From: Aphanomyces cochlioides
Lineage: Eukaryota; Oomycota; Saprolegniomycetes; Saprolegniales; Verrucalvaceae
DNA: 64,000 bases
Direction of reading: 5' to 3'
Assembly (NCBI GenBank): GCA_019828595.1
Contig: JAHQRK010000001.1
Location: forward strand, 868,001-932,000
The number at the start of each line of letters is the position of its first letter. Within the stretch, counting starts at the first letter, position 1. The translations under genes and the position numbers were made by a program. Shown here piece by piece: positions 10,501 through 22,291 of this stretch. The notes under the pieces were generated by a model, which saw only the letters and a list, made by a program, of their open reading frames with translations, had not been told where the DNA came from and searched no databases.

Positions 10501-13500
10501 CTGAATGGCTAGACCCAGTAAAGCATCGGGCTCTTCCAGACTTCCGTACATTTGTTGCATTTTACTGATATCGCTAGAAGACATCTTCACTTTCGTTCCA
10601 CCATGTTGTCGCAAGTGACTCTCAAAGTACTGGATTGCCCGTGCATATGCCTTAATTTTGAAAGCAGCAGATGATAAAAGAGATAAAGGTATATCCTTGA
10701 GAAATTCTTCGACGACTTCTTTCTCTTGGTCAAATATCTCATCCAAATGTTTTGAAATATGAGCTTGCTGACTCAAAGCAATTTTTCTCCTTTGACTTGC
10801 CCACACCCAGTCATTCAACTCATCAAGCATAGAGAATACTGTTTGGGCGCATTGATGATGGTGACTAGAGACAACATCATTCAAACTGTCCAAACTATCT
10901 TCCTGCAAAACACTTATGATTTCCCTCTTCACCATATCGTACGATGTGGGTTGCTTCAAAACATTCTGCACCAAATACGGTAAAAGAAACCGAGCCATTT
11001 CCAACGATATAGTTAAGGCACGGCGGCACGCCAAAAAAATATTTCTTTCAGGATGGGTGGACTGATCGATGAGAAATTTGCACCAAGAAACCAACCATTG
11101 GTCGTACGCAATAGATCCAAAGGATTCATAGAACGTTGATGAGGCAGGCATAACTGTAGGCTTAAAATTTGGTGCTTGATACTTTGTAGACCAATATGGT
11201 GCAATTATCTTGTCAACGCCTTTGCTATGAAACTGACGTTGCATCCATTCTGGCATAGTACACGCAGAAGGAACAAATGAAGCTGAGGGAGCTGTCGATG
11301 CACTACTGTCTATTGAGGACGTATTCAATTGTGCTAAAAATTGCAAAATTTGCTGAATAGATAACGCAATGACGTCAGTATTTTGAGGAGCAGCACGTAG
11401 CTCCTTCACAAGCAGTGATTGAATCAAATGGCAAGCCAAATTCTTAGTGCTCAACTCGCTGGTTGTATCGGGTCGCAATGCCTGAGGTGTTATTCGGGCC
11501 ATGTCAATGGCACCCAAGGCACCAAGCGCTTGAGCAACAAGTACTTGCATTGTTTCTTGGGTTTCCAAACGGCTGAGTTGCAGAAGCTCTTTCAAAACAG
11601 CCATAATACATGTATGCACCAATCCTTCATCGAGGGACAGGATCAAGTCTTGTACCTCGCGACATCGGCTATTTAACACTTCAATCAAATGAAGGAGACC
11701 TACTTCTCGGACACCACCATCCCAATGCTGCATGAGAGGTAGCAGTTGTTGAATAACCTCATGGATAGGTTGATGATCATTTATGCGTTGTGGAGAGTCG
11801 ACTACTGGTGGCACTAAAGAAAGGAGATACATCACCGAAGGATCCTTGAGTGCCGATGGATCTGAACATATTAACTTCAGCACTTCAAGAGCTAACTTTT
11901 GAGATTCCTTTGATATAGACAACGCAGCTTTCTGAATAACATGAGTTTTGAAAAGGACTGGAATAGTCCCAATACATGGCAACAAGCTTACAAAAATAGA
12001 CCAGAAATTCGCCTTGATTGCCTCCGGAGACAATAGTCGAACAAAGGATTTCCACGCTTGGCAAGCAGCAAGAAGCTTTTCTTCACCTGCGTCTTGAGAT
12101 GCTAGTTTTAAAGTAGCCATTATCTTCGGAACAAAATTGTCCAAATCACCAATAGTATCAAAGAGGGAAAGCAATACGTTTGTACATTGAATAGCCCGAA
12201 TGCATGTTCCATTGCTCTTTGAAAGCAATTTTTGTCCAAGAAAGGTCATTACCGCAAGGAAGAATTGCTGGGAAATATGAAATTTGCCTGCATTCTTGCC
12301 GTTTTCTTCATCGTCTAGAAACTGTTTACATACTTCCATAAATGACTTCTTTGCCACTTTCGGACGATCACCAGCTAACTCCCAAGCAAGCGCGTATATG
12401 ATAGTCAAAGGCTTGTGCTGAATGATATCACGGATGCCAACGTCCTTTGGAATAAATCCAAAGAAAAATTCCCATTCTGCAACATTATTAAAAGATGTCA
12501 CTTTTTGCATCAGCATTTCTTTCACAATTGAAAGGATATTTTCTCCCACCAACGAAGCAATAGTAGCTCCACCCCCATGAGCTTTAGCAAACGCTTGAAG
12601 CAAAGCCATATTCTTCGTGATAATCAAATGAGGTAAAATTTGGGATGCATTTTCTTTTGCGTAGACTGATGCATTCACTTCACTTCCGAGGAATGTTGAC
12701 AAGAAGTCGTTCAATGTTTCATCGGGCAAAAACAATTCGATCACGTTGACATGTGTGCGCTCAGGATATTGCATCAATAACTGTTTCCACGTCAAATGGT
12801 GTTTTGATACCATTCGGTTGAGTACAAGAACTATATTCTGTCTACTCCCAGGAGGCGAATTCTTCCATAATGACATGAGCTGAAACAGAATTGAGAAGAA
12901 AATATCCAACTCGAAAGAACATTCAAGATTACAGCACTTCCCCAAAGTTGACATCATTTTGCATACAGAGAAGGATAGCTTAGGAGTTTTCTTGTATTCA
13001 TTGAACATTTTGTACAAGCGACCCCTGTACTCAATGCGCTCATTTTCATCATTTGTTATGGAGTTGCTCAATAGTGGCAAAATAACACCAATTTCACTCT
13101 CTATGATGCCTCGACAACTCTCGTCAACAATAGCAAGTGCATTCATAAATTGCCAGGCATATTCAATTGGGATGCCATCAACATGAACATGCTTCATTAC
13201 TGCCACCATTGTTAATAAAGATTGTCGAACAAGCATCGAGTCAGTAGTGCTAGCAATCAATTTTCCAAACGTTGACAAGATGTCTATTGTTCGTGATAAC
13301 TTTTTTCGCAACGGATGCTCACAAACACATCGGAAATAATCTCCACCATGCAATGATTTCATAGAAGACCTTTTCAATGATTTCACGTCGACGTTGGCTA
13401 GTGACCCAATACAACTCATTTTGGCTATGGTTGCAGCAATAGAATGTGTCATGATTGATTGTTGCAAAAAAGGAATAAAAATATCCAAACAAGTGAGCCA

Positions 13501-15447
13501 AATATTATCGAATGAGGCCAAACCAGCTTGAGCTATAGCATATGCCAATAATGGAACAAGGTGAATAGCTGTAGGTTGCTTCAAGGCAATTTGTTCCAAA
13601 AATATACGGCCTGACAAAGATAAGCGCCAATTGCTTTCACGCAGGCCCAACGCTGTATAACGAACCCAAATCCAACATAGTGAAAACAGATATTGCCCAT
13701 AGGGAGTTGTTTTGTGCACCCATTCAATTGAGTTCATGTTATTGAGCAAGCAATGCAGATTGGTTTTACCGAAGTCCTCATTGTCGTTGCTTTCTAGAGT
13801 TTTCTTCTCAGTTTGAGCTAAAAACGCCATCAAATGAACAGTTGCCAACTCCTCATCACTGAAATACCTCAAGATCAAAACGGCTAATGGTATTGAACCT
13901 TTCGTTTCAATCAAAATGCGAACTCGATCGATCAACATTCGAACGACAGCAATTTCTTCACTGCTTGGGGTATCGCGGCTCCGCAATGAAAGCGCAACAT
14001 CCAATCCAAGCATAGCAAAAGAGTTATCGTATATCAATGCTAAGACCAACTCAGTTAAGGTAGCATGGTTTTCGATTGTCCTTTTTGTCAGTAACACTTC
14101 GAGGTATGCTTTGAATTGAATTGGAGACACATAGTCATCGACTCTTTGTCGTTTATGAGCATTTGGTATGTAGTCTGTATGGAATTGCCCAATAACAGCC
14201 ATACACTCCACCCAAAACGCTGATGTGTCCAGTACAGCACGGATTACTTCGGTTATATCCTGGTAACCAGCGCGCCATTCCAAATCACAACGAGACATCA
14301 GTCTCACCAAAATTGAAATTGCATTAGCGCGGTCTCCATATTGTACAAATGTCTTGAGTGCCGAGCACACTGGGCTAATCATTTCCTTTGATCCAGCAAA
14401 TTTTTTAGCAAAATGACTGAGAGGATGCCACAGAGATAAAGCCACTTGCTTAGACTTCACAAAAATATTGTCAGCCACAGCTCGAAAAATGCTAAGCTTA
14501 AGATCAAGTGGACATCGTGATTGGTCCGCGTAGGTAAGAAACGAAGACGATAAACGACAGGCCAAGAAATCAGCAAGTTTCATTGATGATAACAGAGTCA
14601 GCAAAACTTCGTGAACACTGATATCTGCGCTGAAGACGCTTAGCTGAGCCTCAACAACCATAGACAGATTGGTCAGGCTGGGGTGATAAGGAAGAAATGG
14701 TGCGCCACATTCGATAACTTTATTTAAAAATCGCCACATCCAAACTCCAAATTTTTGAACTGATGAAAGAGAATTGAAGGTCAAGGGAGGAACAGTCTTC
14801 TTTCCCATGTCATGAATAAGTTCTGCTCGTTTTGGATCGGGATTGTCATGCTGACAGCATAAGTGCAACCCATTGCTCATATGAGCGGTGTCTCGTCCTA
14901 AGTGAGTTCCAGAAGTCAAGAAGCAAAACAACGTGACTGTTTCTGAGGGCATCCATTGTTTGTGGGCTTCAAGTTGATACAAATCGGCAACCAATGACAC
15001 TAGGTCGTCCACAACATGTAAATATCCATTGAAGTCGCTTTCAAGTAGGAGATGCACCAAGGTAACACAAACGTCAAAAACTTTCGGGTACAAGCCGCTG
15101 TATTCTGGAGATGCAAGGAAGCGCACCATGTAGAATAGGATAACACCAACATTCGAGCTAAAGACAGAAGGAGAGTATGGGCACACATCGCTGCTCAGAA
15201 ACAAAGATAGCAGCGTGCACAACGTATCAACGACTCTTGGATTTGGTGCAGACGACGAGATTTCCTTCATGACCTTGGGTAGCATCTTTCGCGCTTTTCT
15301 TAACACTGCAAGACACCTAGCGGGATCTTCATCATCTGAAAGTTGGGTCGGAGAGATAGAGGATGAAGATGCTGATATGGATGGATGATACTGCTCCTGG
15401 TGGACTAGCATCAGACGAAGGACTTTCTCCAAGTCGCTTTCCATCAT
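7579..15447 (-). CDS. ATR: ATR-type PIKK checkpoint kinase
   Basis: Two exons: 15447-8207 and 8167-7579, joined across a 39-bp intron (8168-8206) that restores ...WYEARDVFVRS. The product is 2,609 residues, close to human ATR (2,644). The N-terminal two-thirds are HEAT-like helices, followed by a FAT region (ATYNYMQ... and ERYKSVIEFDKNYAKGYFCM). The kinase domain shows GTDGRTYAFLCKREKHGDLR, the catalytic loop GLGDRHGENIL (D2435, N2440) and a DFD activation motif at 2454-2456. The FATC end is DENLAQMYIGWMPFL, a diagnostic ATR C-terminus rather than ATM or TOR. ATR with ATRIP senses RPA-coated single-stranded DNA and controls the replication checkpoint. ATG at 15447 is followed directly by a second ATG. 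It is convergent with DBP10, 150 bp apart. Confidence 0.96.
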
Positions 15448-15703
15448 GTCCCGCCGAAATTAGCGGGAATATTTTCACTGGAGTATTTTTCAAAATTTTA
15501 TTGCCTTCCACAATAAAGTCTCCATAAAATAATAATGAAAAATATACTTTATAAAAGTATATCAAATGATGCTAATATTTATTGTATAAAATAATATATT
15601 GTGCAAAGCTATACGCTTGATATATAGTTTCTTACAATAAATACTGCGAAAATGAAAAATTCCGGATAAATATAAATTTTAAAATTGCCTCCAAATTTAC
15701 ACC
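15448..15703. promoter_or_regulatory. Bidirectional AT-rich promoter between ATR and the WD40 gene
   Basis: This 256-bp gap separates two divergent start codons. It is very AT-rich and holds no ORF. A TCCGGATAAA element lies at 15661-15670, 34 bp before the WD40 start codon. It is a half-preserved copy of the TTATCCGGATAA palindrome found upstream of several other genes in the window. Confidence 0.4.
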
Positions 15704-17664
15704 ATGATGTCCAAGCGCAAGCTAGACTTGAAAGCCTCTCGGGGTCGGAAATCGGCCAAATTGGACGTTGGTCGAATACCAATTACTGCATTCTTTGAAA
15801 GGATAAATCGCCCACAAGTGACACCTACCAACCTGCCGTCATCCGCTTTGGTGTCTGGGGTTTCAGCCGCGGTGGACGAAATTGAAGACATTGCTGATGA
15901 TGCTGATCACAACAACGTCACAAGTGCATCAACCAGCTCACTTGCTCCTCCTCCTCCTATGGCTCAAAGCACACTTCACTTTGAAACTGAGGCAAAGAAA
16001 ACGACGCGTAAACGCCCAAATAGCGGTTTGCACATTCGACAACTGAGAGAAATCCATGGGCGTGTGCCTCATCGCCATTTCCAAAGACTCTTGCGTGATG
16101 TATTGTCGTCCTACACAACCTTGTCTGTGACCTTAATGGCCAATCTTCTGCCCAATCAATGGATAAGCTGCATGCAATTCGACACCGACGGGGTGTTGCT
16201 GGTTACGGGGTCATCTGATGGGACAGTTGCTCTGTACGACTTTGATGTATATTTCCATCGCCTTGTCTGGCTTCAGAATCAATCTTCAAAAGCCTTAAAT
16301 CCAGTTTTATCGTCAAAGCTCCATGTTGAACCGGTAGATTCAAGTGTTTGTCCTCGTCTAAAATGCCACAACGTCTAGGTTCATGTCATGCGAACTTCCC
16401 GTGAAATAAAACGCATTCGATGGAACCCAATGAATCAAGTAAGTAACGATTCGACGACAGTCCATAAAACGAGTCCCAGGACGAGATTGCTTGCTCGTTC
16501 ACATCAAAGAATGAGATATATCTGTTCAATTTGAAAAAATTCCCGCAAGCTCCTTATCGCATTTTGAAAGCTCCAAGTCGACCATCCACTGGGTATTACG
16601 ATATTTTGTTCACAAGATCCAGTAAGACACTGTGACTGAAGCGAAGATTCATTGGATCTTTTAGAAATTAATGCGCCATGTATTGTTGCTGGAGACATTG
16701 ACGGGTCTATTCGAATGTGGGATGTTCATGTTCCAGGCAAACCCCAGTGGGTCATTTCAAATACAAGGGAAGTCGGCTCGATCAATTCCATTTGCCTCAG
16801 TGCCAACCACCAATATCTCATTTGTGCGACGGATAAGTCGTGGATATTGGTATTTTACTTTCGTACATCGTTGCACGGACAAATGCGTAGGTCTACGATA
16901 TGTGGAACATAGTTGTGCCTGCATTTGGTCAAAGACCAGTGCCCAAACGCCTCGCCATGTATGCACTGATTCCAATGATTCAAGGTAAATGTATCACAGC
17001 CCACAATATTTACTCTTTCCTTCAGAAATAGTTTCTTCCCAGCTCAAGGAGACAGTTGGGGGAATAATCTCGATCCAATTGATGCCAGATACATCGTGGA
17101 CTGTTGTATGTCAGTTGCTCAACGACTGGATAATCGTACTGGATGTGCTCTGCCCCAAGATCTACAAGGTTCATTGCGTCCTTCGGGGCCAAGTGCTGAA
17201 AAATTTACCATCAGACGCGCGAACTTTCTCTGCTGGTAGGGCACTTCATTACACAATATTATGAATGTGATTTAGGCGAATTATTACCCGATTGGAATTT
17301 TGATGGGATGTTGTCTCGAGGAGAAGCATCATATGTACGACTTCATCGATGCATGGGATCATTCCTTTTCGATGGGGATATTTTTGCAACAGGATTTGCA
17401 GGCGACAAGCACTTGTATGCAATAGGTAAGTGGAATCCGTTTTTGAACGGGCTGATGAAGAGTATAGACATGCGAGCCATTCCTGATGCCAACAACACTC
17501 AGCCTGGTGGAATCACATCGTCATCAGTCCATTCCCTCCAGCGTCTTCGACTTCCAATGAGTGAAATGGTGACCGCAGTAGCAGCACATCCAACGTCCCA
17601 CTTGATTGTGTGTGGCATGGAATCCAATGCTTTGGCCATCGTCGGTCCAAGTTATCAGTCATGA
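15704..17664 (+). CDS. WD40-repeat protein with PIP-box-like N-terminus
   Basis: A multi-exon gene starting with two consecutive ATGs at 15704. Introns include about 16335-16378 (...CAACGTCTAG), 16441-16483 and one beginning at 16623 (gtaagaca) and ending near 16668; all keep the frame. WD-type blades are visible: CMQFDTDGVLLVTGSSDGTVALYDF, IKRIRWNPMNQDEIACSFTS and IVAGDIDGSIRMWDV; the last ends VTAVAAHPTSHLIVCG. The first 120 residues are disordered and basic (SKRKLDLKASRGRKSAKL), then RIPITAFFERI around residues 24-34, close to the PCNA-binding PIP consensus (hydrophobic, then two aromatics). A second QSTLHF occurs near residue 88. A chromatin or replication role, for example as a CUL4-DDB1 substrate receptor, is only an inference. 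I cannot name an orthologue. Confidence 0.75.
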
Positions 17665-17835
17665 GATTCTTTAACATCTGACTTGACATCCAGGTATGAC
17701 AAGTGGATGCCCATGATTTATGCAACCAATGTTTGGATAGTCACATAAATTCGACGGAATTTCAGCGCTTGGCGATGTCGCCATGCCATGAATTGTACGG
17801 ACAATGCATTGTTGACTTGAATTAAACACACAATT

Positions 17836-18690
17836 CTACTTGAATATCTTTCGGAGCGACTCAGCTACAGTCAAGGTGATCATGACATGAGGGGCAATAC
17901 GAATGTAATATGTGGCAAATCCACGGTAGAAGGCAAACGGAGACTCATTCTGTGCCACTCGGACAACACAGTCTGCAAAACCTTTGTATTTGGAGCCACT
18001 CTGGAGGCGTGTCTTGACAAAATCAAATGGCAACGAAAATGCACTTGCAAAGAAACCCGCAATCGCGCTTGATGCAAAGATCGTGACCGTGCCATTTCCA
18101 CAGATGGGCGTGAGGGAATCCTTGGCTTGGTCATACGTCGCCAACATGCCGACATTGAGTGACATGGCACGGAGAACAGTTGGGAACGCCCCCTTCCACA
18201 AACTCAGCACGCCCTCTTCCTTGATGATACGTCCAAACGTATCGGCGACGCTCTTGTAGTTCTTTCGTTGTTCAGCTGGCAATTGTGCGTCCGTCTGCAT
18301 GCGCACCAAGACAAGGTCAGCGGGATTTCCGAAGATGGAGCCAAGACCACCAGCGGCCAACCCTGCGAGAGCGCGCTTGTAAAATGGGAGCTTCTCATCA
18401 GGCGTTGTCTTCATGCGATTCGATACAACATCAAAGATGCCCATGCGAGCTGTTGTGTATGTGGCTTGACGAAGAAGGCCCGCTCCAAGACCAGTGTACA
18501 AGGACGACACTCCTTGGGTGACTACAATTTCTCGAGCAATCGCGATGGGAGAGGCCACAGCAGCCCGAGATTGGATTTGAACTTTCACCATATCAATGGG
18601 CTGAATGCACACTGTGGCCACCATGCCCGACGTGCCACCGATGGCAAAAGGACGAATTGTTTGGTACAAGGATTTTCCCGCGTCTGACAT
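17836..18690 (-). CDS. Mitochondrial 2-oxoglutarate/malate carrier-like protein (SLC25)
   Basis: An intronless gene of 284 codons, the usual length of a mitochondrial carrier. The three repeats each carry the PxDxxKxxxQ signature: PIDMVKVQIQ in repeat 1, PADLVLVRMQ in repeat 2 and PFDFVKTRLQ in repeat 3. Repeat 2 has the fuller text FGNPADLVLVRMQTDAQLP, characteristic of the oxoglutarate/malate carrier SLC25A11 and its plant DTC relatives. It exchanges dicarboxylates across the inner mitochondrial membrane, with six membrane helices. No cleavable presequence is seen, as is normal for the family. Exact substrate preference (oxoglutarate, malate, dicarboxylate or tricarboxylate) cannot be fixed from sequence alone. 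Confidence 0.9.
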   Translation of the reverse strand: MSDAGKSLYQTIRPFAIGGTSGMVATVCIQPIDMVKVQIQSRAAVASPIAIAREIVVTQGVSSLYTGLGAGLLRQATYTTARMGIFDVVSNRMKTTPDEKLPFYKRALAGLAAGGLGSIFGNPADLVLVRMQTDAQLPAEQRKNYKSVADTFGRIIKEEGVLSLWKGAFPTVLRAMSLNVGMLATYDQAKDSLTPICGNGTVTIFASSAIAGFFASAFSLPFDFVKTRLQSGSKYKGFADCVVRVAQNESPFAFYRGFATYYIRIAPHVMITLTVAESLRKIFK

Positions 18691-18776
18691 GTTGAAAATG
18701 ATAAATGAGTCCAGTCAATCCGCTCGACGCAATATCGTGTTGGCGGTCGCGACAAGATGCTACACAAAGACGATTT

Positions 18777-19125
18777 TCACTGCCGAACTTCCCCCTTCTT
18801 CACGTAGGACTGATTACCGTCAAGGTCCTCGATGACGTCATCTGCTCCGAAGTCAGAATTTAATCCAATTAGCACAGCGATGGTTTGCACGTCGTCAAGT
18901 AAATCATGGGTTGTCGTGGCCGTCGCAGTTGAATCTGAGCTTGACCACGGGAATCTTCGCCACCACAAACCTGCGCATGGCTGTCATCTGCCTCCACGGC
19001 TTGTCTTGTCGTGTTTTGTTGACGCCGAACGAGGAGACGCAACCAACTGTGCCTCTTGGAATTGTCTCTCGGTCGACGACCATGTGGGTCAACTTTGTGC
19101 CCGTGTTGTTGCAATCAGGGTGCAT
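18777..19125 (-). CDS. Small hypothetical protein, two exons
   Basis: A possible gene from ATG 19125 (MHPDCNNTGTKLTHM) to a stop at 18777. The first exon encodes a basic stretch with LTHMVVDRETIPRGTVG. A short intron (about 31 bp, starting GTTTGTGG after codons MRR) would bring in the second exon with HDLLDDVQTIAVLIGLNSDF and an acidic end. Without that intron the first frame stops at ...DGHDNP. Both halves look protein-like, and the order on the same strand supports one gene, but the intron is shorter than most here. I do not recognise a family. It could also be two overlapping non-coding frames. Confidence 0.4.
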
Positions 19126-19657
19126 AATGTAACACGACGTCGATACTAGCCAATCAAAATGTCTAAAATTCAAGCCACTCATCGCTGATTGGCTTAAAAT
19201 ATGAGTCACTGACTTGCATAGTCATGCGTCCGACATGACACCATCAACTTTGAAAAAATGCAAAAAATTACAAAAAAACTGAAAATACACTTCATTGGAT
19301 AATAATACGTTGACCAAGATAAGACGTGACACCTCCATGTCATTCTTGAAAATACACGAGCCACCAAACTTCACGCTCTGCACACCCCAGGCTATCCACA
19401 GAGGTTTCACCACATGCCTGATAACTTACATATAATATTCAGAGAAAAAGAGGAATATTCTGTGGCTTTGTGTGCACGTTAATGGCTCCAAGTCAAGGTG
19501 GTAAACAATTTGTAGGTATTTAATTGGTAGATTTCTGGCCAATCAGTGAATTTAATTTGAATATTTGGAAAATTGGTAAATTTATTCGTATTTTTGTAGC
19601 GATTGGAATTCTTCCAGCAGAAAGCCCTCATATTCGAAAACATCCTTGATCACTCAG
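19126..19657. promoter_or_regulatory. Intergenic region with inverted CCAAT pairs
   Basis: This gap separates divergent genes. It carries CCAAT at 19150-19154 facing ATTGG at 19188-19192, and ATTGG at 19523-19527 followed by CCAAT at 19539-19543. The first pair is in the form AGCCAATCA...TGATTGGCT. The rest is AT-rich with no convincing ORF. Presumably it holds promoters in both directions; this is inferred from position. Confidence 0.35.
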
Positions 19658-20518
19658 ATGAGTCCACAACCAAAGTCGGCAAAGAACGTTGGATTCCGCG
19701 ACCTCGTCAATGGCGGCGTCTTGCAATGCTTAGAAGCTGCTACTCTCGGTATGCCATTTGAAGTGTGGAAGACTCGCATGGGCCGTTTCCGCACGGAAAC
19801 CACGTTGGAAGCCTTTGGAAATATTTACAAGCAAGGCGGAGCATCTGCTTTCTGGGCCGGCACGGGCGCCAAGATGGTGGAATCTGCATCCAAGGGTGCT
19901 ATCCTCTTATTTTCTAAGGAAGCCATTTCGGACTCGTTGCTTGCGGCTGGAGTCGGCCAAACTTTAACGGGTTTTGCTGCTGGTGCCGGTGGTGGTGTTT
20001 GCCAAGTCGTTGTGATGGGACCTTGCACATTTCTTGTGACTGCCGCTGTTAATGGTGACAAGAGCATTTCAACCTCACAACGTATCAAGAACGTCTATGC
20101 CGCACATGGCATCAAGGGTTTTTACCCTGGCGGTACTGCCATTGCCTTCCGCCAAGCCACCAACTGGGCTTCCCGCCAAGGTTTCACTGAATTTATCCGC
20201 GGCCAATTCAAAGTTTTGTTCCACGACGATCCCAGTGCCAAATTGACTGTCTCTCAAGAAGCTGGTGCTGGTATTCTTGGTGGTGCTTTGGCTTGCTGGA
20301 ACCATCCATTTGAAGTTGCTCGTATCCAAATGCAAACTGCTGCCGAACGCGGCGAAGCTAAGCAAAACATGATCCAAGTGTTCCAAACCGTCGTCAAGGA
20401 AAACGGCGTTGGAGGTCTCTTCAAGGGCATTGTGCCACGCATTGGCTTGGGCATTTGGCAAACTTTGTTCATGGTCACGGGAGCCAAGCTGGTTAAGCAA
20501 GCGTTGGATGGCAAGTAA
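19658..20518 (+). CDS. Mitochondrial carrier, YHM2-like (citrate/2-oxoglutarate)
   Basis: An intronless gene. The ATG at 19658 (MSPQPKSAKNVGF) is chosen because no earlier in-frame ATG exists. The 286-residue product is a mitochondrial carrier with repeat signatures PFEVWKTRM and PFEVARIQMQ; the second repeat is degenerate (GPCTFLVT). Other fragments, such as ASKGAILLF, RQATNWASRQGF and PRIGLGIWQTLFMV, match the fungal YHM2 type, which exports citrate in exchange for 2-oxoglutarate and feeds NADPH production. That the odd second repeat belongs to this subfamily is known from YHM2-type proteins. It lies about 1 kb from another carrier of a different subfamily on the opposite strand; the two are not recent duplicates. 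Confidence 0.82.
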   Translation: MSPQPKSAKNVGFRDLVNGGVLQCLEAATLGMPFEVWKTRMGRFRTETTLEAFGNIYKQGGASAFWAGTGAKMVESASKGAILLFSKEAISDSLLAAGVGQTLTGFAAGAGGGVCQVVVMGPCTFLVTAAVNGDKSISTSQRIKNVYAAHGIKGFYPGGTAIAFRQATNWASRQGFTEFIRGQFKVLFHDDPSAKLTVSQEAGAGILGGALACWNHPFEVARIQMQTAAERGEAKQNMIQVFQTVVKENGVGGLFKGIVPRIGLGIWQTLFMVTGAKLVKQALDGK

Positions 20519-20574
20519 ATCTGCTCAAGTTATAGAGATAGAACGTGATTAAATGCATCGATCTATAAAATCGT

Positions 20575-21989
20575 TTATTGACAGCATCCTCGCGAAATGA
20601 GCTGAATGTGGCGCGGCGTGTCGCCTTTGAGGAAGAGCGCATTCGCCAAATTCACCGTGGGGCAAGAATGGTTGACGAGAATCACCACGCGATCGCCAAT
20701 TTGCGGAGATGTCGACGGTCCAGCATTGGGAGCATGAGCAACCCAGCCGTGCTCTTCAGACAGCTTCTTGATTTCAAAGCACAGACTGGGTTGGCCAGTC
20801 GATGGATTAAGCCACTCGTTGGTTGTAGGCTCCATCGTCACTTGGTCAAAATCCTCTTCTCGGAACACCAAGCCGTAGCACGCGCTGCCGAAATCGCCGC
20901 TGCCACGAACACTAGTCGAGGAGAGAAAATTTTTATAGCAAGACTTGGAAGATCAAAACGTACATGTCAGACGACAAGACTTTGGATCCAGCGTCGATGA
21001 CAAAGTGCTTGGCGTTGGAGCTCACGACCGTCGCAACAACGGTGAGCGATACGTTTTGGACGGTGGATACACCCGTGCGAACTGGAGTTCGGTCTTGGAA
21101 AATATAATTGCCAGGACGCAACTTTGGCAAGTCTATTAGATGGAGAAGTCCAGGAAAGTCTTACCTCGGTGATGCCTTCGTAGTTCTCACGGCATAATTC
21201 AGTAGGCGTGCTGCCGAGAGAGACTACGGAGATTGGAGATCCCAACTAGAACAAATAGAGGGTCAGAATGGCGAGGAGAGACATTGATCCTTACAGCTTC
21301 AATCGTTGCTTTGACACGAAGCATAATGAGACGCTCGGTTTCAGCAATTTCAATACATTCTTCGCGGGACTTGGCGCCATACGAATGCCCTAGAAGGAAA
21401 TTTAGGAGGGTTCGATGGATTGGAGAGAGAACCAGCATGAGAAAGGATACCGATCAGCTTTAGAGATGGAGACTGCTGAATGAACTGAACCAATTCACGA
21501 AGGCGCGGATCGTTCTCCTAGTGACGCTGCTGAAAGAAAACAATTTGGCTTATATACCTCGAGGCCAACTCGGTGGTAGCCCACATCGATGTGGATCAAA
21601 ACATTGAGCACATGGTCGAGTTTCGCTGCGCTTTCGGCGGCAACCTTTGCTCCGTAGACACTGTCGACCGTGAGATTAAACGTGACTTGGTATGCCAAGG
21701 CGCATTCAAGCGTGAGGTCCAGCTTTTGAGGCACGACTACGGGATAGGCCAGCGTGATGTCTTTGAATCCCGCTTCCATAAACTTGCGAGCTTCCAGAGG
21801 CTTTGAAACTGTCAGGCCGACAGCTCCCGCAGCAAGAACTCGATTGGCAATATCGACACTCTTGTGTGTCTTGGCATGCGGACGCAGATTGACTTGATGC
21901 TTCGTGGCTCGTTCTTGCATGAGCTCAATATTGCGCTGCAGACGAGCTTCGTCGACAACGACGGCGGGTGTGTCAATCCACGATGTCAT
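20575..21989 (-). CDS. PLP-dependent D-serine dehydratase / D-threonine aldolase family enzyme
   Basis: Six or so exons read from ATG 21989 to the stop at 20575. The alanine-racemase-type N-terminal barrel begins MTSWIDTPAVVVDEARL, with the PLP-binding lysine in RPHAKTHKS near residue 42. The C-terminal beta domain (D-ser_dehydrat) carries a His and a Cys expected to bind zinc in VNHSCPTVNLAN, preceded by EEHGWV. Introns were placed at ...GLE/ENDPRL, ...LKLI/GHSYG, ...TIEA/LGSP, ...GITE/LRPG and ...SSDI/VRGSGDF; all are 40-60 bp GT-AG. Eukaryotic members remove D-serine as pyruvate and ammonia, while bacterial ones cleave D-threonine; sequence alone does not decide. A foldback repeat sits just upstream of the start codon. 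Confidence 0.88.
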
Positions 21990-22027
21990 CTTCCTCCAAG
22001 TGAGTTAATTCCAAAATGTGCTCGGGC

Positions 22028-22291
22028 CTACCCCTTTTTTTATTTGTCCTACCCTTTTTAACTTGAATAAATTATGACATAATTTATTATGTTCATACTT
22101 TGGTGGGAGATGCTAAACACCCTACCCCTTTTTTTATTTGTCCTACCCTTTTTAACTTGAATAAATTATGAACTTAATTTATTTGTCCTACCCTTTTTAA
22201 CTTGAATAAATTATGAAAATAATTTATTCAAGTTAAAAAGGGTAGGACAAATAAAAAAAGGGGTAGGGTGTTTAGCATCTCCCACCAAAGT
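22028..22291. repeat. Foldback (inverted-repeat) element with internal direct copies
   Basis: A 73-bp perfect inverted repeat: left arm 22097-22169 and right arm 22219-22291, separated by 49 bp. Each arm begins with CTTTGGTGGGAGATGCTAAA and continues through a T/C-rich block (CCTACCCC, seven T, ATTTGTCCTACCC) to TTGAATAAATTAT. The T/C-rich block also occurs as direct copies at about 22028-22074 and 22179-22214, so four copies occur in all, three direct and one inverted. The structure would form a long hairpin. It resembles a small non-autonomous foldback or MITE-like element with a locally amplified subunit; no transposase is present, and no clear target-site duplication was found. Confidence 0.85.

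Noticed and set aside
17836..20518. Two carriers as a recent tandem duplication
   Set aside because: Their repeat signatures and diagnostic segments differ strongly (oxoglutarate/malate type versus YHM2 type), so they are old, separate subfamilies.
22097..22291. CRISPR-like or tandem array
   Set aside because: The repeats are an inverted pair with a few degenerate direct copies and no regular spacers; the organism is a eukaryote.
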